Part shown: positions 7,790-16,368 of the stretch, one piece after another
Layout of the letters: each line of letters starts with the position of its first letter
Position numbering within the stretch: the stretch's first letter is position 1
Assembly (NCBI RefSeq): GCF_900111745.1
Contig: NZ_FOIJ01000004.1
Coordinates: 372,001-436,000, forward strand
Direction of reading: 5' to 3'
DNA from: Stigmatella erecta
GTDB taxonomy: Bacteria; Myxococcota; Myxococcia; Myxococcales; Myxococcaceae
DNA length: 64,000 nt
Made by a program: the position numbers and the translations under genes
The notes under the pieces: generated by a model
Databases searched by the model: none
What the model saw: the letters and a program-made list of their open reading frames with translations, nothing else
Told to the model about the DNA's origin: nothing

Positions 7790-8221
7790 ATGGCTTCGAA
7801 ACGGCAAACCGTCGGCACACAACTTTCCTTCGCGCTTTATGGCGCGGCGAACCGAATGGCGCGCATGCACAAGCCGTTCCTTGAGCCGCTGGGCCTGACC
7901 TTCCCCCAGTATCTCGTGATCCTCGCGCTGCTGGATGGTGCACCGCTGTCCGTGGGCGCACTGGGCACTCGCCTCGGCATGGACACGGGGACGATCACGC
8001 CGCTGGTCAAGCGGCTCGAGGGCGCCGGCTTCGTGGCGCGTACCCGCGACCGCACCGACGAACGCCGCGTGCTGGTCGACCTGACACCCCGGAGCCGTGC
8101 CCTCGCAGCCGAGATCCGGGGCATCACGGACAAGATCAAGTCGGCATGTCAGCTCACCGACCAGGGACTGGACGACCTTCGTCGCACGCTCGAAGCGCTC
8201 GCCCACCCTGCGGACGAATGA
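7790..8221 (+). CDS. MarR family regulator, OhrR-like with Ser at the usual sensing-Cys position
   Basis: A 143-residue winged-helix protein. The N-terminus QLSFALYGAANRMAR.HKPFLEPLGLTFPQYLV closely follows OhrR/MarR organic-peroxide sensors. These have a reactive Cys in QLCFALY; here that residue is Ser, so direct peroxide sensing by this Cys is not possible. The DNA-recognition helix (LGTRLGMDTGTITPLVKRLE) and the wing (RTRDRTDERRVLVDLT) are intact. The start is an ATG right after the operator. The oxidoreductase 30 bp downstream is probably in the same operon and under its control. The inducer is unknown. Confidence 0.88.
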   Translation: MASKRQTVGTQLSFALYGAANRMARMHKPFLEPLGLTFPQYLVILALLDGAPLSVGALGTRLGMDTGTITPLVKRLEGAGFVARTRDRTDERRVLVDLTPRSRALAAEIRGITDKIKSACQLTDQGLDDLRRTLEALAHPADE

Positions 8222-8251
8222 AGCCTTCAACAACGACAAGGAGATTCAATC

Positions 8252-8998
8252 ATGAAGATTGGCATTTTGGGGACCGGCCACATTGGGAAGACCCTGGTCC
8301 GAAAGCTGAGTGCGGCCGGACATGACGTGAAGGTGGCCAACTCCCGCGGCCCGGACACGATCGAGGCCGACGTGCTGGCCTTCGGCGGACGCGCGGTCAC
8401 GGCGGCGGAAGCCTTGGCGGACGTTGACGCCGTGATCCTTTCGATTCCCCTCAATCGGCTTCCCAAGGTCGCGCCGCTGATCGCCAGCGTACCCGCCGAG
8501 ACGGTCGTCATCGACACGTCGAACTATTATCCGGGGCGAGACGGCAAGATCGACGCGATCGAAGCCGGTCAGGTCGAGAGCCTGTGGGTGTCTGAACTGT
8601 TGGGCCATCCCATCGTCAAGGCATGGAACGCGATCGGTTCCGACTCTTTTGCGAAGAAGGGCAAGCCTGCGGGGAGCCCAGGCCGCATTGCGATTCCCGT
8701 TGCGGCCAATAGCGAAAGAGAACGCAAGGTGGGAATGGCACTCCTCGAGGACACCGGGTTCGACGCCTTCGACGCAGGGACGCTTGCGGAGTCGTGGCGC
8801 CAGCAGCCTGGCGCTCCGTGCTACTGCACGGACCTGACCCGCGAGGAGATGCCGGCCGCCCTGGCTGCGGCGGAGCGGGCGCGATTGCCGAAACGGCGCG
8901 ACCTGGGTGTTGCGGCTGTCATGGAAAGGGTTGGAGACAGCACAACGAACCCAGATGCGGAATACGGCGTCCGCCTGTGCCGTGCGTTGTTCATGTGA
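8252..8998 (+). CDS. NAD(P)-binding oxidoreductase, NADPH-dependent F420 reductase-like
   Basis: A 248-residue protein with an N-terminal Rossmann fold (MKIGILGTGHIGKTLVRKLS) and VKVANSRGPDT after the second strand, where SR suggests NADP binding. DAVILSIPLNRLPKV and TVVIDTSNYYPGRDG follow, matching the F420-dependent NADP oxidoreductase-type fold (PF03807). Proteins of this fold reduce many substrates, and F420 use cannot be read from sequence. An AAGGAG ribosome-binding site precedes the ATG. It lies downstream of the MarR gene with a 30-bp gap. Confidence 0.75.
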   Translation: MKIGILGTGHIGKTLVRKLSAAGHDVKVANSRGPDTIEADVLAFGGRAVTAAEALADVDAVILSIPLNRLPKVAPLIASVPAETVVIDTSNYYPGRDGKIDAIEAGQVESLWVSELLGHPIVKAWNAIGSDSFAKKGKPAGSPGRIAIPVAANSERERKVGMALLEDTGFDAFDAGTLAESWRQQPGAPCYCTDLTREEMPAALAAAERARLPKRRDLGVAAVMERVGDSTTNPDAEYGVRLCRALFM

Positions 8999-9004
8999 GC
9001 TCCA

Positions 9005-9033
9005 GCGCAGGAGGCCATTCAGGCCGAGGACAC
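9005..9033. repeat. direct repeat B, right copy (fragment of toxin gene)
   Basis: It matches 6520-6548 with one mismatch over 29 bp and lies just past the reductase stop codon. No further toxin sequence surrounds it, so it looks like a remnant of a lost toxin-gene copy or a recombination scar. Confidence 0.7.
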
Positions 9034-9037
9034 TGAA

Positions 9038-9070
9038 GTGGGAGGGGCCCGGTGAGGCGGCCCCTCCCAC
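9038..9070. terminator. strong hairpin terminator between convergent genes
   Basis: Perfect 12-bp arms GTGGGAGGGGCC and GGCCCCTCCCAC enclose a 9-nt loop. It sits between the ends of the reductase gene and the outer-membrane protein gene and can serve both strands. There is no obvious T-run. Confidence 0.8.
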
Positions 9071-9075
9071 TGCGG

Positions 9076-11268
9076 CTAGAACTGCGCCTTCATGAACGCC
9101 TTGAGCCGGTAGTGCTGGAAATCGCGCGTCTCCAGGCTGTTCCACCCGCCGTTGCGGTTGCGGAAGCCCAGCGAGCCCAGCGCCACGTTGTGGTCCAGCG
9201 CCGTCTGCTCATCGGCCACCGTCGGCAGGAAGCCGTCGCCGAAGTCCGGCTCGAACGTGCCGAATGCGTACTGGCCCTCCAGGCCGAACTCCACGCCGGC
9301 CAGGATGTACTTGGCCTTCACCAGGATGGAGTTCTTGTCGTGGAAGCCCGAGGCCATCTGGTGCTGGCTGTAAGCCTGGAACGCCGTGTTGCCGTCGAAC
9401 AGGTCCGCCAGGTACTTCGTGTAGCTCAGCGAGGCGTACAGGTCGTCGGTGAGCTGGTAGCCCGCGCCCAGCGTGAAGGTGCTGTAGCGCAGCAGCCGGT
9501 CGTCATCCTTCAAGCTGGTGAAGGGCTTCCACTGGTAGCCCTGCTGCCCGTTCGACTCGACGATGCCCGGGTTGCGGAACGTGTCCGCGGTGGACAGCCC
9601 CGGCGCGTACTCGTTGCGCAGGTCCTGGCAGCCCAGCCCATCCTCGGAGCACGCCCCCTGCTGGTAGGGCAGGAAGCGCGAGTCGTTGATGCGCTTGTCC
9701 GTCTCGTGGATGAACTTCACCTTGCCGAACACGTCGATGCCCCGGGCGACGTCCAGCACGTACTTGCCCTTCACCACCGCGATGTGCGTGCGCTTGTCCT
9801 GGAACGGCTGGTAGGCCGTGCGGAAGTTGTGGCCCACGCCCGGATCCAGCTCCGCCGTCGGGTACGGCGTGGACAGGTAGGACGTCTGGTCGTCCCCATA
9901 CGCCTGCCAGTTGGTGTTGTACGTGATGAACGAGTACTCGCCCGTCAGGTCCAACGCGCCGTTGCTGTACACGGGGTTGACCGTGACGCCCTTCCAGCCG
10001 ATGGCCGTCTCCGCGAAGGGCTCGTCGAAGTCGGTGAAGTCGTTGTCCACGTTGATGGTGGCCAGCTGCTGCGTGTCGCCCGTCCACCCGCCGTAGCCAA
10101 TCTTCGTGGGGTTGCCCTTGTACACGCCGAAGGAGCTGTTGGACGGATCCGGGAAGGCGAAGCTGCCGTCGTGGCCCTCGGTGAGCAGCACGTCCGACTC
10201 GCGCCGCGCCGCCATGATGGCCACGTAGTCCGCGCCGATGCTGAAGCCCTGGATGTTCAGCGACAGGCCGATGTCCAGCGGATCATTCAGCGTCACATCC
10301 ACCCGGTACGTCTGGTCCTCGCGCCGCCCGGCCGGCACCGGCGAGAAGCCGTTGAGGCCGAAGTTCGCCGGGGACAGCACCGGGTCCGCGTTGGAGTACG
10401 AGTGGTAGAGCGCGCCGCGCACATCCAGCGTGCCGCCCACGCGCAGGTTCGCCTTGAGGCCGCCCACGCCGTTGCGGAAGCGCGGCGTCAAATCCCGCCC
10501 ATCGTCGATGTTGTTGTCCACCGACGGAGGGGCAATCTCCGCATCGTTCACGTAGTTGAAGATGCCGCCCACATCGAGCGCGTCCGACAGGGACCATTTC
10601 GTCTGGAAGCCGTACGCGGCATCCGAGGCGTGGAACAGGCCGGTGCTGAACGAGGGGCCCGCCCACAGCCGGGGCAGGCTGATGCGCGTGGCATCCCAGG
10701 TGATTTTCCGGTCGAAGCCCGAGCCCTGGAGGAGGATGCCGTGCGCGTTGTCCCGGTCGATGTAGCGGATGCGGCCGATGACGAACGGATCGAACTGGCC
10801 GAAGTCATTGGCGCCGATGGTGGCCGAGTCGATGAGGTAGCCCGGCGTGAGCGTCACCGCCATGCCGCGCAGCTTGATGTACTGGTTGGAGCGCGGATCG
10901 AACTCGCCGCAGTCTCCGTTCACGCACGGCTTGTTGGGGTCTCCGCCGAAGCCGCCGAAGTTCGTCCAGAAGTTCTGGCTGAAGCGGCTGTGGATGCGGC
11001 CGCGGATCTCCACCTGGCTGGAGAGCCGGGCGTTGAGCAGCAGCTCCAGCTCCGTGCCCTGGCCGTTGTCGCCATAGCCTTCACCGGGAATCGTGGTGAA
11101 GTTGTACAGGGCGCCCTGGTCGCGCAGGTTGCCCCAGAGCCACTTCGTATAGGTGGTTCCGCCAATCTGCAGCCGGGGGCCGTCCTGGGCCGCCGCGGGC
11201 AGCGCGGGCAAAAGGGTAGCGGTCGCGGTGAGCGCTAGCGCGCCCCGCAGTAGGAACTTCTTCGGCAT
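9076..11268 (-). CDS. outer-membrane beta-barrel protein, putative maltodextrin porin
   Basis: A 730-residue protein with a signal peptide (MPKKFLLRGALALTATATLL, cleavage after AAA). The mature part is rich in alternating aromatic and polar strands with Gly/Asn/Asp turns and ends in a Phe (FMKAQF), the usual signature of Bam-assembled barrels. No plug or TonB box is visible. It is the last gene of the minus-strand glucan-uptake series, directly after a secreted DOMON protein. By position, its likely job is to let oligosaccharides cross the outer membrane; a porin/adhesin role cannot be excluded. The family was not recognised by name. Confidence 0.7.
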   Translation of the reverse strand: MPKKFLLRGALALTATATLLPALPAAAQDGPRLQIGGTTYTKWLWGNLRDQGALYNFTTIPGEGYGDNGQGTELELLLNARLSSQVEIRGRIHSRFSQNFWTNFGGFGGDPNKPCVNGDCGEFDPRSNQYIKLRGMAVTLTPGYLIDSATIGANDFGQFDPFVIGRIRYIDRDNAHGILLQGSGFDRKITWDATRISLPRLWAGPSFSTGLFHASDAAYGFQTKWSLSDALDVGGIFNYVNDAEIAPPSVDNNIDDGRDLTPRFRNGVGGLKANLRVGGTLDVRGALYHSYSNADPVLSPANFGLNGFSPVPAGRREDQTYRVDVTLNDPLDIGLSLNIQGFSIGADYVAIMAARRESDVLLTEGHDGSFAFPDPSNSSFGVYKGNPTKIGYGGWTGDTQQLATINVDNDFTDFDEPFAETAIGWKGVTVNPVYSNGALDLTGEYSFITYNTNWQAYGDDQTSYLSTPYPTAELDPGVGHNFRTAYQPFQDKRTHIAVVKGKYVLDVARGIDVFGKVKFIHETDKRINDSRFLPYQQGACSEDGLGCQDLRNEYAPGLSTADTFRNPGIVESNGQQGYQWKPFTSLKDDDRLLRYSTFTLGAGYQLTDDLYASLSYTKYLADLFDGNTAFQAYSQHQMASGFHDKNSILVKAKYILAGVEFGLEGQYAFGTFEPDFGDGFLPTVADEQTALDHNVALGSLGFRNRNGGWNSLETRDFQHYRLKAFMKAQF

Positions 11269-11300
11269 GATGTGAAACCCTCCTCCAGGGCCAGACGGGC

Positions 11301-11323
11301 GCCGCGGGATGGGGGCCCGCGGC
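11301..11323. terminator. intercistronic hairpin before the barrel gene
   Basis: Perfect 8-bp arms GCCGCGGG and CCCGCGGC flank a 7-nt loop in the 99-bp gap between the DOMON gene and the barrel gene. It could partly terminate or stabilise the transcript and so set a lower or separate level for the barrel protein. Confidence 0.5.
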
Positions 11324-11367
11324 GGTCCAGCCGTGTCCTCGTGAGACAGGTGTTACATGAGACGGTG

Positions 11368-12183
11368 TTACTTGCCCTGACGAATCATTGTCAGGGTTGC
11401 GGGCGATTTGGTGCTGCCGTCCTCGGCGCACTCGTACTTCAGCATGTCGTGCTGGGCCTTCGCCTCGGAGGCGTCGCCCTTGGCGCTGCCCGCCAGGGTG
11501 TCGATGACGTGCGGATCACACTCCCCGTCGTGGCCGCCGCCGAAGCGGTGCTGGCCCTCGTACTCGTTGACCTTGCGCGTCATCAGGTCGTTGCCGGCGG
11601 GGAAGCCCTCGTTGGACTGCACCACCACCTGGAAGCCCCACTGGCTGGGGTCGCCCTCGCCCAGCTCCGAGGCCTTCACGGAGCCGGTGAGCTTGCGGCC
11701 CGAGCCCTTGGTGCGCGAGGGCACCACGACGTCGTCCTTCAGCGCGGCGGCCTTGTTGCCAACCTCGGCCTTCAGGCGGGGGGCGGCCTGCGGCGAGAGA
11801 ATGACGGCCTTCTCCCAGGCCGCCTCGGGGGCGAACTGGATGTTAAGGCCCGGCAGGCCCTCGGTGTGGCCGCTGCCCGCCTTGCCGTCCTTGTCGATGA
11901 AGATGAAGACCATCTGGAGGGAGAACCCGCTGCCCATCTTCCAGGGGTCTTCCATGTTGGCGCCGAGGCTGGCGGTGAACTCCACGTTGTCACCCTTCTT
12001 CTCCACGGTGACTTCGGTGAGATCGAACGTGCCCTTCTTGTAGACGGTGTCCGTCGGGTAGACGTACTTGCCCGGGCCGTTGTCATCGCCCGTGGGGTCC
12101 TTGAAGGTGAGCTTGCCAGCGGCGGCGGCGGGGAGTCCCAGCAGCGAGGCGGCCAGGGTGAGGGTGGCGAGGCGGGTGTTCAT
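11368..12183 (-). CDS. secreted glucodextranase-type DOMON-like protein
   Basis: A 271-residue protein with a Sec signal (MNTRLATLTLAASLLGLPAAAA) and no lipobox. The mature protein starts KLTFKDPTGDDNGPGKYVYP, then has a region rich in beta strands with SGHTEGLPGLNIQFAPE and AWEKAVILSP. These match the C-terminal DOMON-like domain of glucodextranase and the lipoprotein at 4529-5482. It lies between MalG and the barrel gene, so it probably binds starch-like glucan or assists its capture in the periplasm or at the surface. It has no catalytic domain. Confidence 0.75.
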   Translation of the reverse strand: MNTRLATLTLAASLLGLPAAAAGKLTFKDPTGDDNGPGKYVYPTDTVYKKGTFDLTEVTVEKKGDNVEFTASLGANMEDPWKMGSGFSLQMVFIFIDKDGKAGSGHTEGLPGLNIQFAPEAAWEKAVILSPQAAPRLKAEVGNKAAALKDDVVVPSRTKGSGRKLTGSVKASELGEGDPSQWGFQVVVQSNEGFPAGNDLMTRKVNEYEGQHRFGGGHDGECDPHVIDTLAGSAKGDASEAKAQHDMLKYECAEDGSTKSPATLTMIRQGK

Positions 12184-12213
12184 GCGGCTTCTCCTATCGG
12201 GGTGGGAAAGACG

Positions 12214-13092
12214 TCAGCCCTTGACGCCGCCGGCGGTGAGGCCGGAGACGAGGTACTTCTGGAGGAACAGGAACAGGAGCACCACGGGGATGGAGACGAT
12301 GATGGAGCCCGCGGCGAAGTAGCCCCATTGCTGGGAGTAGCCGCCCACGAAGAAGCGCAGCCCCACGGGCGCCGTGTACATCGTGTCCTGCTCCATGAAG
12401 GTGGCCGCGAGGATGAACTCGTTCCACGACGTCATGAAGGAGAAGAGCGCCGTCACGGCCAGCGCGGGCTTGGCCAGCGGCAGCACGATGGTCCAGAACA
12501 CGCGCCCCACCGAGGCGCCCTCCATGATGGCCGCCTCCTCCAGCTCCTTCGGGATGGTGTCGAAGTAGCCCTTGAGCATCCACACGCTGAAGGGGATGGA
12601 GGTGGTGGCGTAGACGATGATGAGGCCCAGGCGCGAGTTGCCCAGCTTCAGCCACTGCACCAGGATGATGAACAGCGGGATGAGCATCAGCGTGCCCGGG
12701 AACATCTGGGACACGAGGAAGGACATCAGCCCCGCGCGCCTGCCCGGGAACTCGAAGCGGCTGAAGGCGTACGCCGCCGTGCACGCCAGGAACATCCCCA
12801 CCACGGTGGTGCCCAGCGCGATGATGGCGCTGTTGAAGATCCACCGCGCGAAGGGCTGATCCGTCATCACCGAGCTGAAGTTGGAGAAGGACCACACCTC
12901 GGGCCACGGGGTGACGGCGCGCAGCCGGTCGGCCCACGTGGCCTGCTCGGGCAGGGTGGTGATGGCCAGGCTCTGGCGGCCCGAGAAGGCAATCGAGATG
13001 ACCCAGAGGATGGGGTAGAGGGTGAACACCGTGAAGCCCAGCAGCACCGCGTGCAGCGGCAGGTGCGAGAGGCCCTCGCGTTGCGTTGCCAT
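12214..13092 (-). CDS. malG: MalG-type maltose/maltodextrin ABC permease
   Basis: A 292-residue inner-membrane protein with six hydrophobic segments. The first is LPLHAVLLGFTVFTLYPILWV, and the EAA loop is EEAAIMEGASVGRVFWTIVLP, which docks on the ATPase. Residues 290-292 end KG, as usual for MalG proteins. Its ATG overlaps the MalF stop by one base (TGATG), so the two are translationally coupled. It forms the translocation channel with MalF. Confidence 0.93.
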   Translation of the reverse strand: MATQREGLSHLPLHAVLLGFTVFTLYPILWVISIAFSGRQSLAITTLPEQATWADRLRAVTPWPEVWSFSNFSSVMTDQPFARWIFNSAIIALGTTVVGMFLACTAAYAFSRFEFPGRRAGLMSFLVSQMFPGTLMLIPLFIILVQWLKLGNSRLGLIIVYATTSIPFSVWMLKGYFDTIPKELEEAAIMEGASVGRVFWTIVLPLAKPALAVTALFSFMTSWNEFILAATFMEQDTMYTAPVGLRFFVGGYSQQWGYFAAGSIIVSIPVVLLFLFLQKYLVSGLTAGGVKG

Positions 13093-15134
13093 CAGGTGGC
13101 CTCCGTGGCGCGGGTGATGCGGTTCTGCACCAGGCTGTAGAGCAGCAGGATGCCGAAGATGACGGTGGAGTACGCGGCCGCGTAGCCGTAGCGGTAGCGC
13201 TGGAAGGCGTACTTGTACGCCTGGGTGACGAGGATCTCCGTGGAGTTGCCCGGCTCACCTTCCGTCACCAGGAAGATGATGTTGAACATGTTGAAGGTCC
13301 ACACCACCGACAGGATGACGGCGGGCATCAGCGCCGGCTTGAGCGAGGGCAGGGTGATGGCCCGGAACTGCTCCCAGCGCGAGGCCCCGTCCACGCGCGC
13401 CGCCTCGTAGAGCTCCGCGGGGATGGACTGCAGCGCGCCCAGCGACACCACCATCATGAACGGGAAGCTCAGCCAGCCATTGGTGGCCAGCGCCGTGAAG
13501 AAGCTGGTGAAGGGCGACTCGAACCAGCTCAGCCCCTGGCCGCCGAACATGCGGATGACATGGTTCACCACGCCGAACTGCTGGTGGAACATGCCCTTCC
13601 AGATGAGCGCGGTGATGTAGTTGGGCATGGCCCACGGCAGGATGAGCAGCACCCGGTAGATGGGGCGCAGCGCCAGCTTGGGCGTGTTGAGGATGAGCGC
13701 CAGCGACAGCCCCACCGTCACGCCGATGGTGACGTTGGTAATGGTCCACACCACCGTGAACATCAACGTCCAGTAGAAGTTCAGGTAGTTGAACACCCAC
13801 TGGCCCTCCTCGCCCCGGTGGGCGATGGAGAAGTCCCCGAGGATGTCCTGGTAGTTGCGCAGGCCGATCCAGATGTCCGTCAGCGCCTGGCTGCTGTTGT
13901 AGAGGTTGGCGTCCGTGAAGGACAGCGTGATGCCGTAGAAGAACGGGAAGAAGATGAGCACCAGCATGCCCAGCATCGCCGGCGCGATGTACGCATAAGC
14001 CTGGCGGTTCTCCTTCACGGTGTGGGCGATGCGGTGCACGCCGCCCAGCCCAATGAGCATCACCAACCCCAGCCCCACCCCGCCCAGGCCGAACAAGGCC
14101 TGCTGGGCCTCGCCGCGCTGCCGCTCCACGCGCGCATCGACCATGGGCGTGTTCACCTGGCCCTGCGCGGTGAGCAGCCCCAGGGGCCGGCGGAACAGGT
14201 CCGCGTCCCAGGTGCCCGGGGTGAGCGGCGGCTCGGCCGGCAGGCCCTGCGCCTCCATCACCGTCCGGGCGCGGCCCGTCATCGCCTCGAGCTGATCGGC
14301 CACGGCCTGTTGCGAGCCGCGCACCGCGTCCTCCAGCGAGGTGAGCGAGTGGGCGGCATAGGCCCCCATGCCGCCGAGGAACGCCACCGCCGCCACGGCG
14401 GCGAGCTGCCACTGGCGCCGCAGCGGGGCGAAGCCCACCGCCGCGACGAGCACCAGCGGCAGCAGGAAGGCGAGCAGCGCGGGCACCAGGCCCGGCGGAT
14501 CCACCTTGGGCAGGGGCGGGGTGGCCAGCTCCACCATGCCCACCACGGTGCCCTCCACCTCCACCGGCGCGGAGATCAGCCGGCCGCCGCCCGGCAGCCC
14601 CTCGGCCTCCAGCTCCTGCTTCCGGGCGCCGCTCTCCTCGCGGTTGGTCTCCACCGAGGCGCGCAGCCGCTGCCCCCGGTCATAGAGGGGCTTCTCCTCG
14701 CGCGAGAGCCGGCGCGGGGCGGCCTTGTCGCCCTGGTCCTCCGGGAAGGTGGAGGCCTCCAGGCGGATGCCGGAGAAGGCCACCACCCGCACGGCGCTGC
14801 CCGCGGGCAGCTGGTCCTGCCAGGAGGCCACGGCCGCGCGCACCGCATCGCCGCTGCCCCCCGCCCGCTGCACCAGCTCCGTGAGCGCGCGCAGGGAGAT
14901 GAGCGCCCGGCGCTGCTCGCGTTCGAGCGAGGCATCCTCCCGCGCCCGGGCCAGCAGTCCATGGGCAACGAACAGCCCCAGCCCCAGCGCCAGGGCCAGT
15001 CCCACGAGCACGCGGGGCCGGCGCAGGCCGGAGGAAGTCTTCTCGGGAGGGTTCACGTCGGGCCCTGCGGCGGGGGGGGAAGCAGGAGAGCGGGGGGCCT
15101 GGGCGGGCCCCCCCTGGGGCGCGGCGGTGCTCAC
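13092..15134 (-). CDS. malF: MalF-type ABC permease with long N-terminal extracytoplasmic extension
   Basis: A 680-residue protein. The MalF core occupies about residues 380-680 and includes YAYIAPAMLGMLVLIFFPFF and the EAA loop EAARVDGASRWEQFRAITLP. Before it lie about 370 extra residues: a Pro-rich start, a transmembrane helix (about 40-60), a segment of about 170 residues outside the membrane, two more helices (about 233-275), a second outside segment with SLTSLEDAVRGSQQAVADQL, and another helix. The first outside segment (RALISLRALTELVQ ... GSAVRVVAFSGIRLEAST ... GTVVGMVELA) looks like a small Cache-type sensor fold, but this is inference. E. coli MalF is about 514 residues and its large loop is elsewhere. 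The start overlaps the MalE stop by 4 nt (ATGA). Confidence 0.88.
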   Translation of the reverse strand: MSTAAPQGGPAQAPRSPASPPAAGPDVNPPEKTSSGLRRPRVLVGLALALGLGLFVAHGLLARAREDASLEREQRRALISLRALTELVQRAGGSGDAVRAAVASWQDQLPAGSAVRVVAFSGIRLEASTFPEDQGDKAAPRRLSREEKPLYDRGQRLRASVETNREESGARKQELEAEGLPGGGRLISAPVEVEGTVVGMVELATPPLPKVDPPGLVPALLAFLLPLVLVAAVGFAPLRRQWQLAAVAAVAFLGGMGAYAAHSLTSLEDAVRGSQQAVADQLEAMTGRARTVMEAQGLPAEPPLTPGTWDADLFRRPLGLLTAQGQVNTPMVDARVERQRGEAQQALFGLGGVGLGLVMLIGLGGVHRIAHTVKENRQAYAYIAPAMLGMLVLIFFPFFYGITLSFTDANLYNSSQALTDIWIGLRNYQDILGDFSIAHRGEEGQWVFNYLNFYWTLMFTVVWTITNVTIGVTVGLSLALILNTPKLALRPIYRVLLILPWAMPNYITALIWKGMFHQQFGVVNHVIRMFGGQGLSWFESPFTSFFTALATNGWLSFPFMMVVSLGALQSIPAELYEAARVDGASRWEQFRAITLPSLKPALMPAVILSVVWTFNMFNIIFLVTEGEPGNSTEILVTQAYKYAFQRYRYGYAAAYSTVIFGILLLYSLVQNRITRATEAT

Positions 15135-16354
15135 TTCTTCCGGAGCCCCGCGATGTCCTTGGCGACGGCCTTCTGCGCGGTGTCCAGCGCCGCCTTCGGC
15201 GTGGCCGTCTTCTTGAGGATGGAGTTCATCGCGGTGGTGGCCGGCGACCAGATCATCGTCATCTCGGGCGCGTTGGGCATGGGCACCGCGGTGTCCACCT
15301 GGTCACGGAAGGGCTTGAGCTGCGGATCCTTGGAGACCTGGGCGTCGGTGTACACCTGGGCGTTGCCCGGGCTCTGGCGGCCCTCGAGCGCCAGCACCTT
15401 GGCGGACGCGGTGTCGGTGAGGAACTTGGCGAAGTCGAAGGCGGCCTCCTTGTTCTGCGAGGGCGCCGTCACGTACACGCCCTCCACCGTCATCCACGGG
15501 CGCATGGGCTTGCCGTCCGCCTCGTCCAGCGTGGGCAGCGGCGCCAGGCCGTACTCGATGCCCTTGGCGATCTCCCCCAGGAACCAGGGGCCGGAGATGA
15601 CCATGCCCGTCTTGCCGTCGTTGAACAGCGAGGTGACGAGCGCCGTGGAGGGCTCGGCCGGGAGGATACCGTCCTTGTCGATCCACTTCATCAGCAGGTC
15701 GATGGACTTCACGTTCGCCGGCGAGTTCATCGTGGGGGTGAACTTGGCGTCGAACACGCCGCCGCCGAAGCCGTTCATCAGCGCCGCGTGGTAGTAGAAG
15801 TCGCCGTAGGCGTATGCCAGGCCGAACTTGCCGGCGCCCTTGTTGGTGATTTTCTTGGCGATCTGCACCATCTCCGCGGACGTCTTGGGCGGGGTGGGCA
15901 CCAGCTTCTTGTTGTAGATGAGCGTGGTGACCTTGTAGTTCAGCGGCAGGCCGTAGAGCGTGCCCCGGTACGTCATCGCGTCCAGCGTGGTGGGGATGAA
16001 GCGCTTCTTGAGCGCGTCATCCACGAAGAAGTCGATGGGCTCGATGGTGTTGCCCGCCTCGATCCAGCCGCCCAGCCGGTCCTGCGCGAAGATGAAGAGG
16101 TCCGGCCCCTTGCCGCGCGGCACGGTGGCGGTGATCTTGTCGGCGAAGGCGTCATACGGCACCGGCAGGGCCTTCACCGTGATGCCCTTGGCGGCGTTGG
16201 CCGCGTTGTACTGGGCCACCAGCTTGTCCATCGCCGCCTTCTCCTCGGCGCGGTAGGAGTGCCAGAGGACCAGCTCGGCGGCGGAGGCGGACAGGGGCAG
16301 CAGGCCGAGGGCACAGAAGCACACGGCCGCGGTCAGCAATCTCAGGGTCTTCAT
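15131..16354 (-). CDS. malE: MalE-type periplasmic maltodextrin-binding protein
   Basis: About 407 residues. The signal peptide MKTLRLLTAAVCFCALGLLP ends after SASA, with no lipobox Cys at the cleavage site. The mature protein begins AELVLWHSYRAEEKAAMDKL and carries the GKGPDLFIFAQDRLGGW segment typical of family-1 solute-binding proteins, plus KTGMVISGPWFLGEI. It would deliver maltodextrins to MalFGK. I used the ATG at 16354, which gives the best signal peptide; a longer frame starts at 16372. It lies 14 bp after malK. Confidence 0.92.
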   Translation of the reverse strand: MKTLRLLTAAVCFCALGLLPLSASAAELVLWHSYRAEEKAAMDKLVAQYNAANAAKGITVKALPVPYDAFADKITATVPRGKGPDLFIFAQDRLGGWIEAGNTIEPIDFFVDDALKKRFIPTTLDAMTYRGTLYGLPLNYKVTTLIYNKKLVPTPPKTSAEMVQIAKKITNKGAGKFGLAYAYGDFYYHAALMNGFGGGVFDAKFTPTMNSPANVKSIDLLMKWIDKDGILPAEPSTALVTSLFNDGKTGMVISGPWFLGEIAKGIEYGLAPLPTLDEADGKPMRPWMTVEGVYVTAPSQNKEAAFDFAKFLTDTASAKVLALEGRQSPGNAQVYTDAQVSKDPQLKPFRDQVDTAVPMPNAPEMTMIWSPATTAMNSILKKTATPKAALDTAQKAVAKDIAGLRKK

Positions 16355-16368
16355 GGAGGGCTCCGGGA

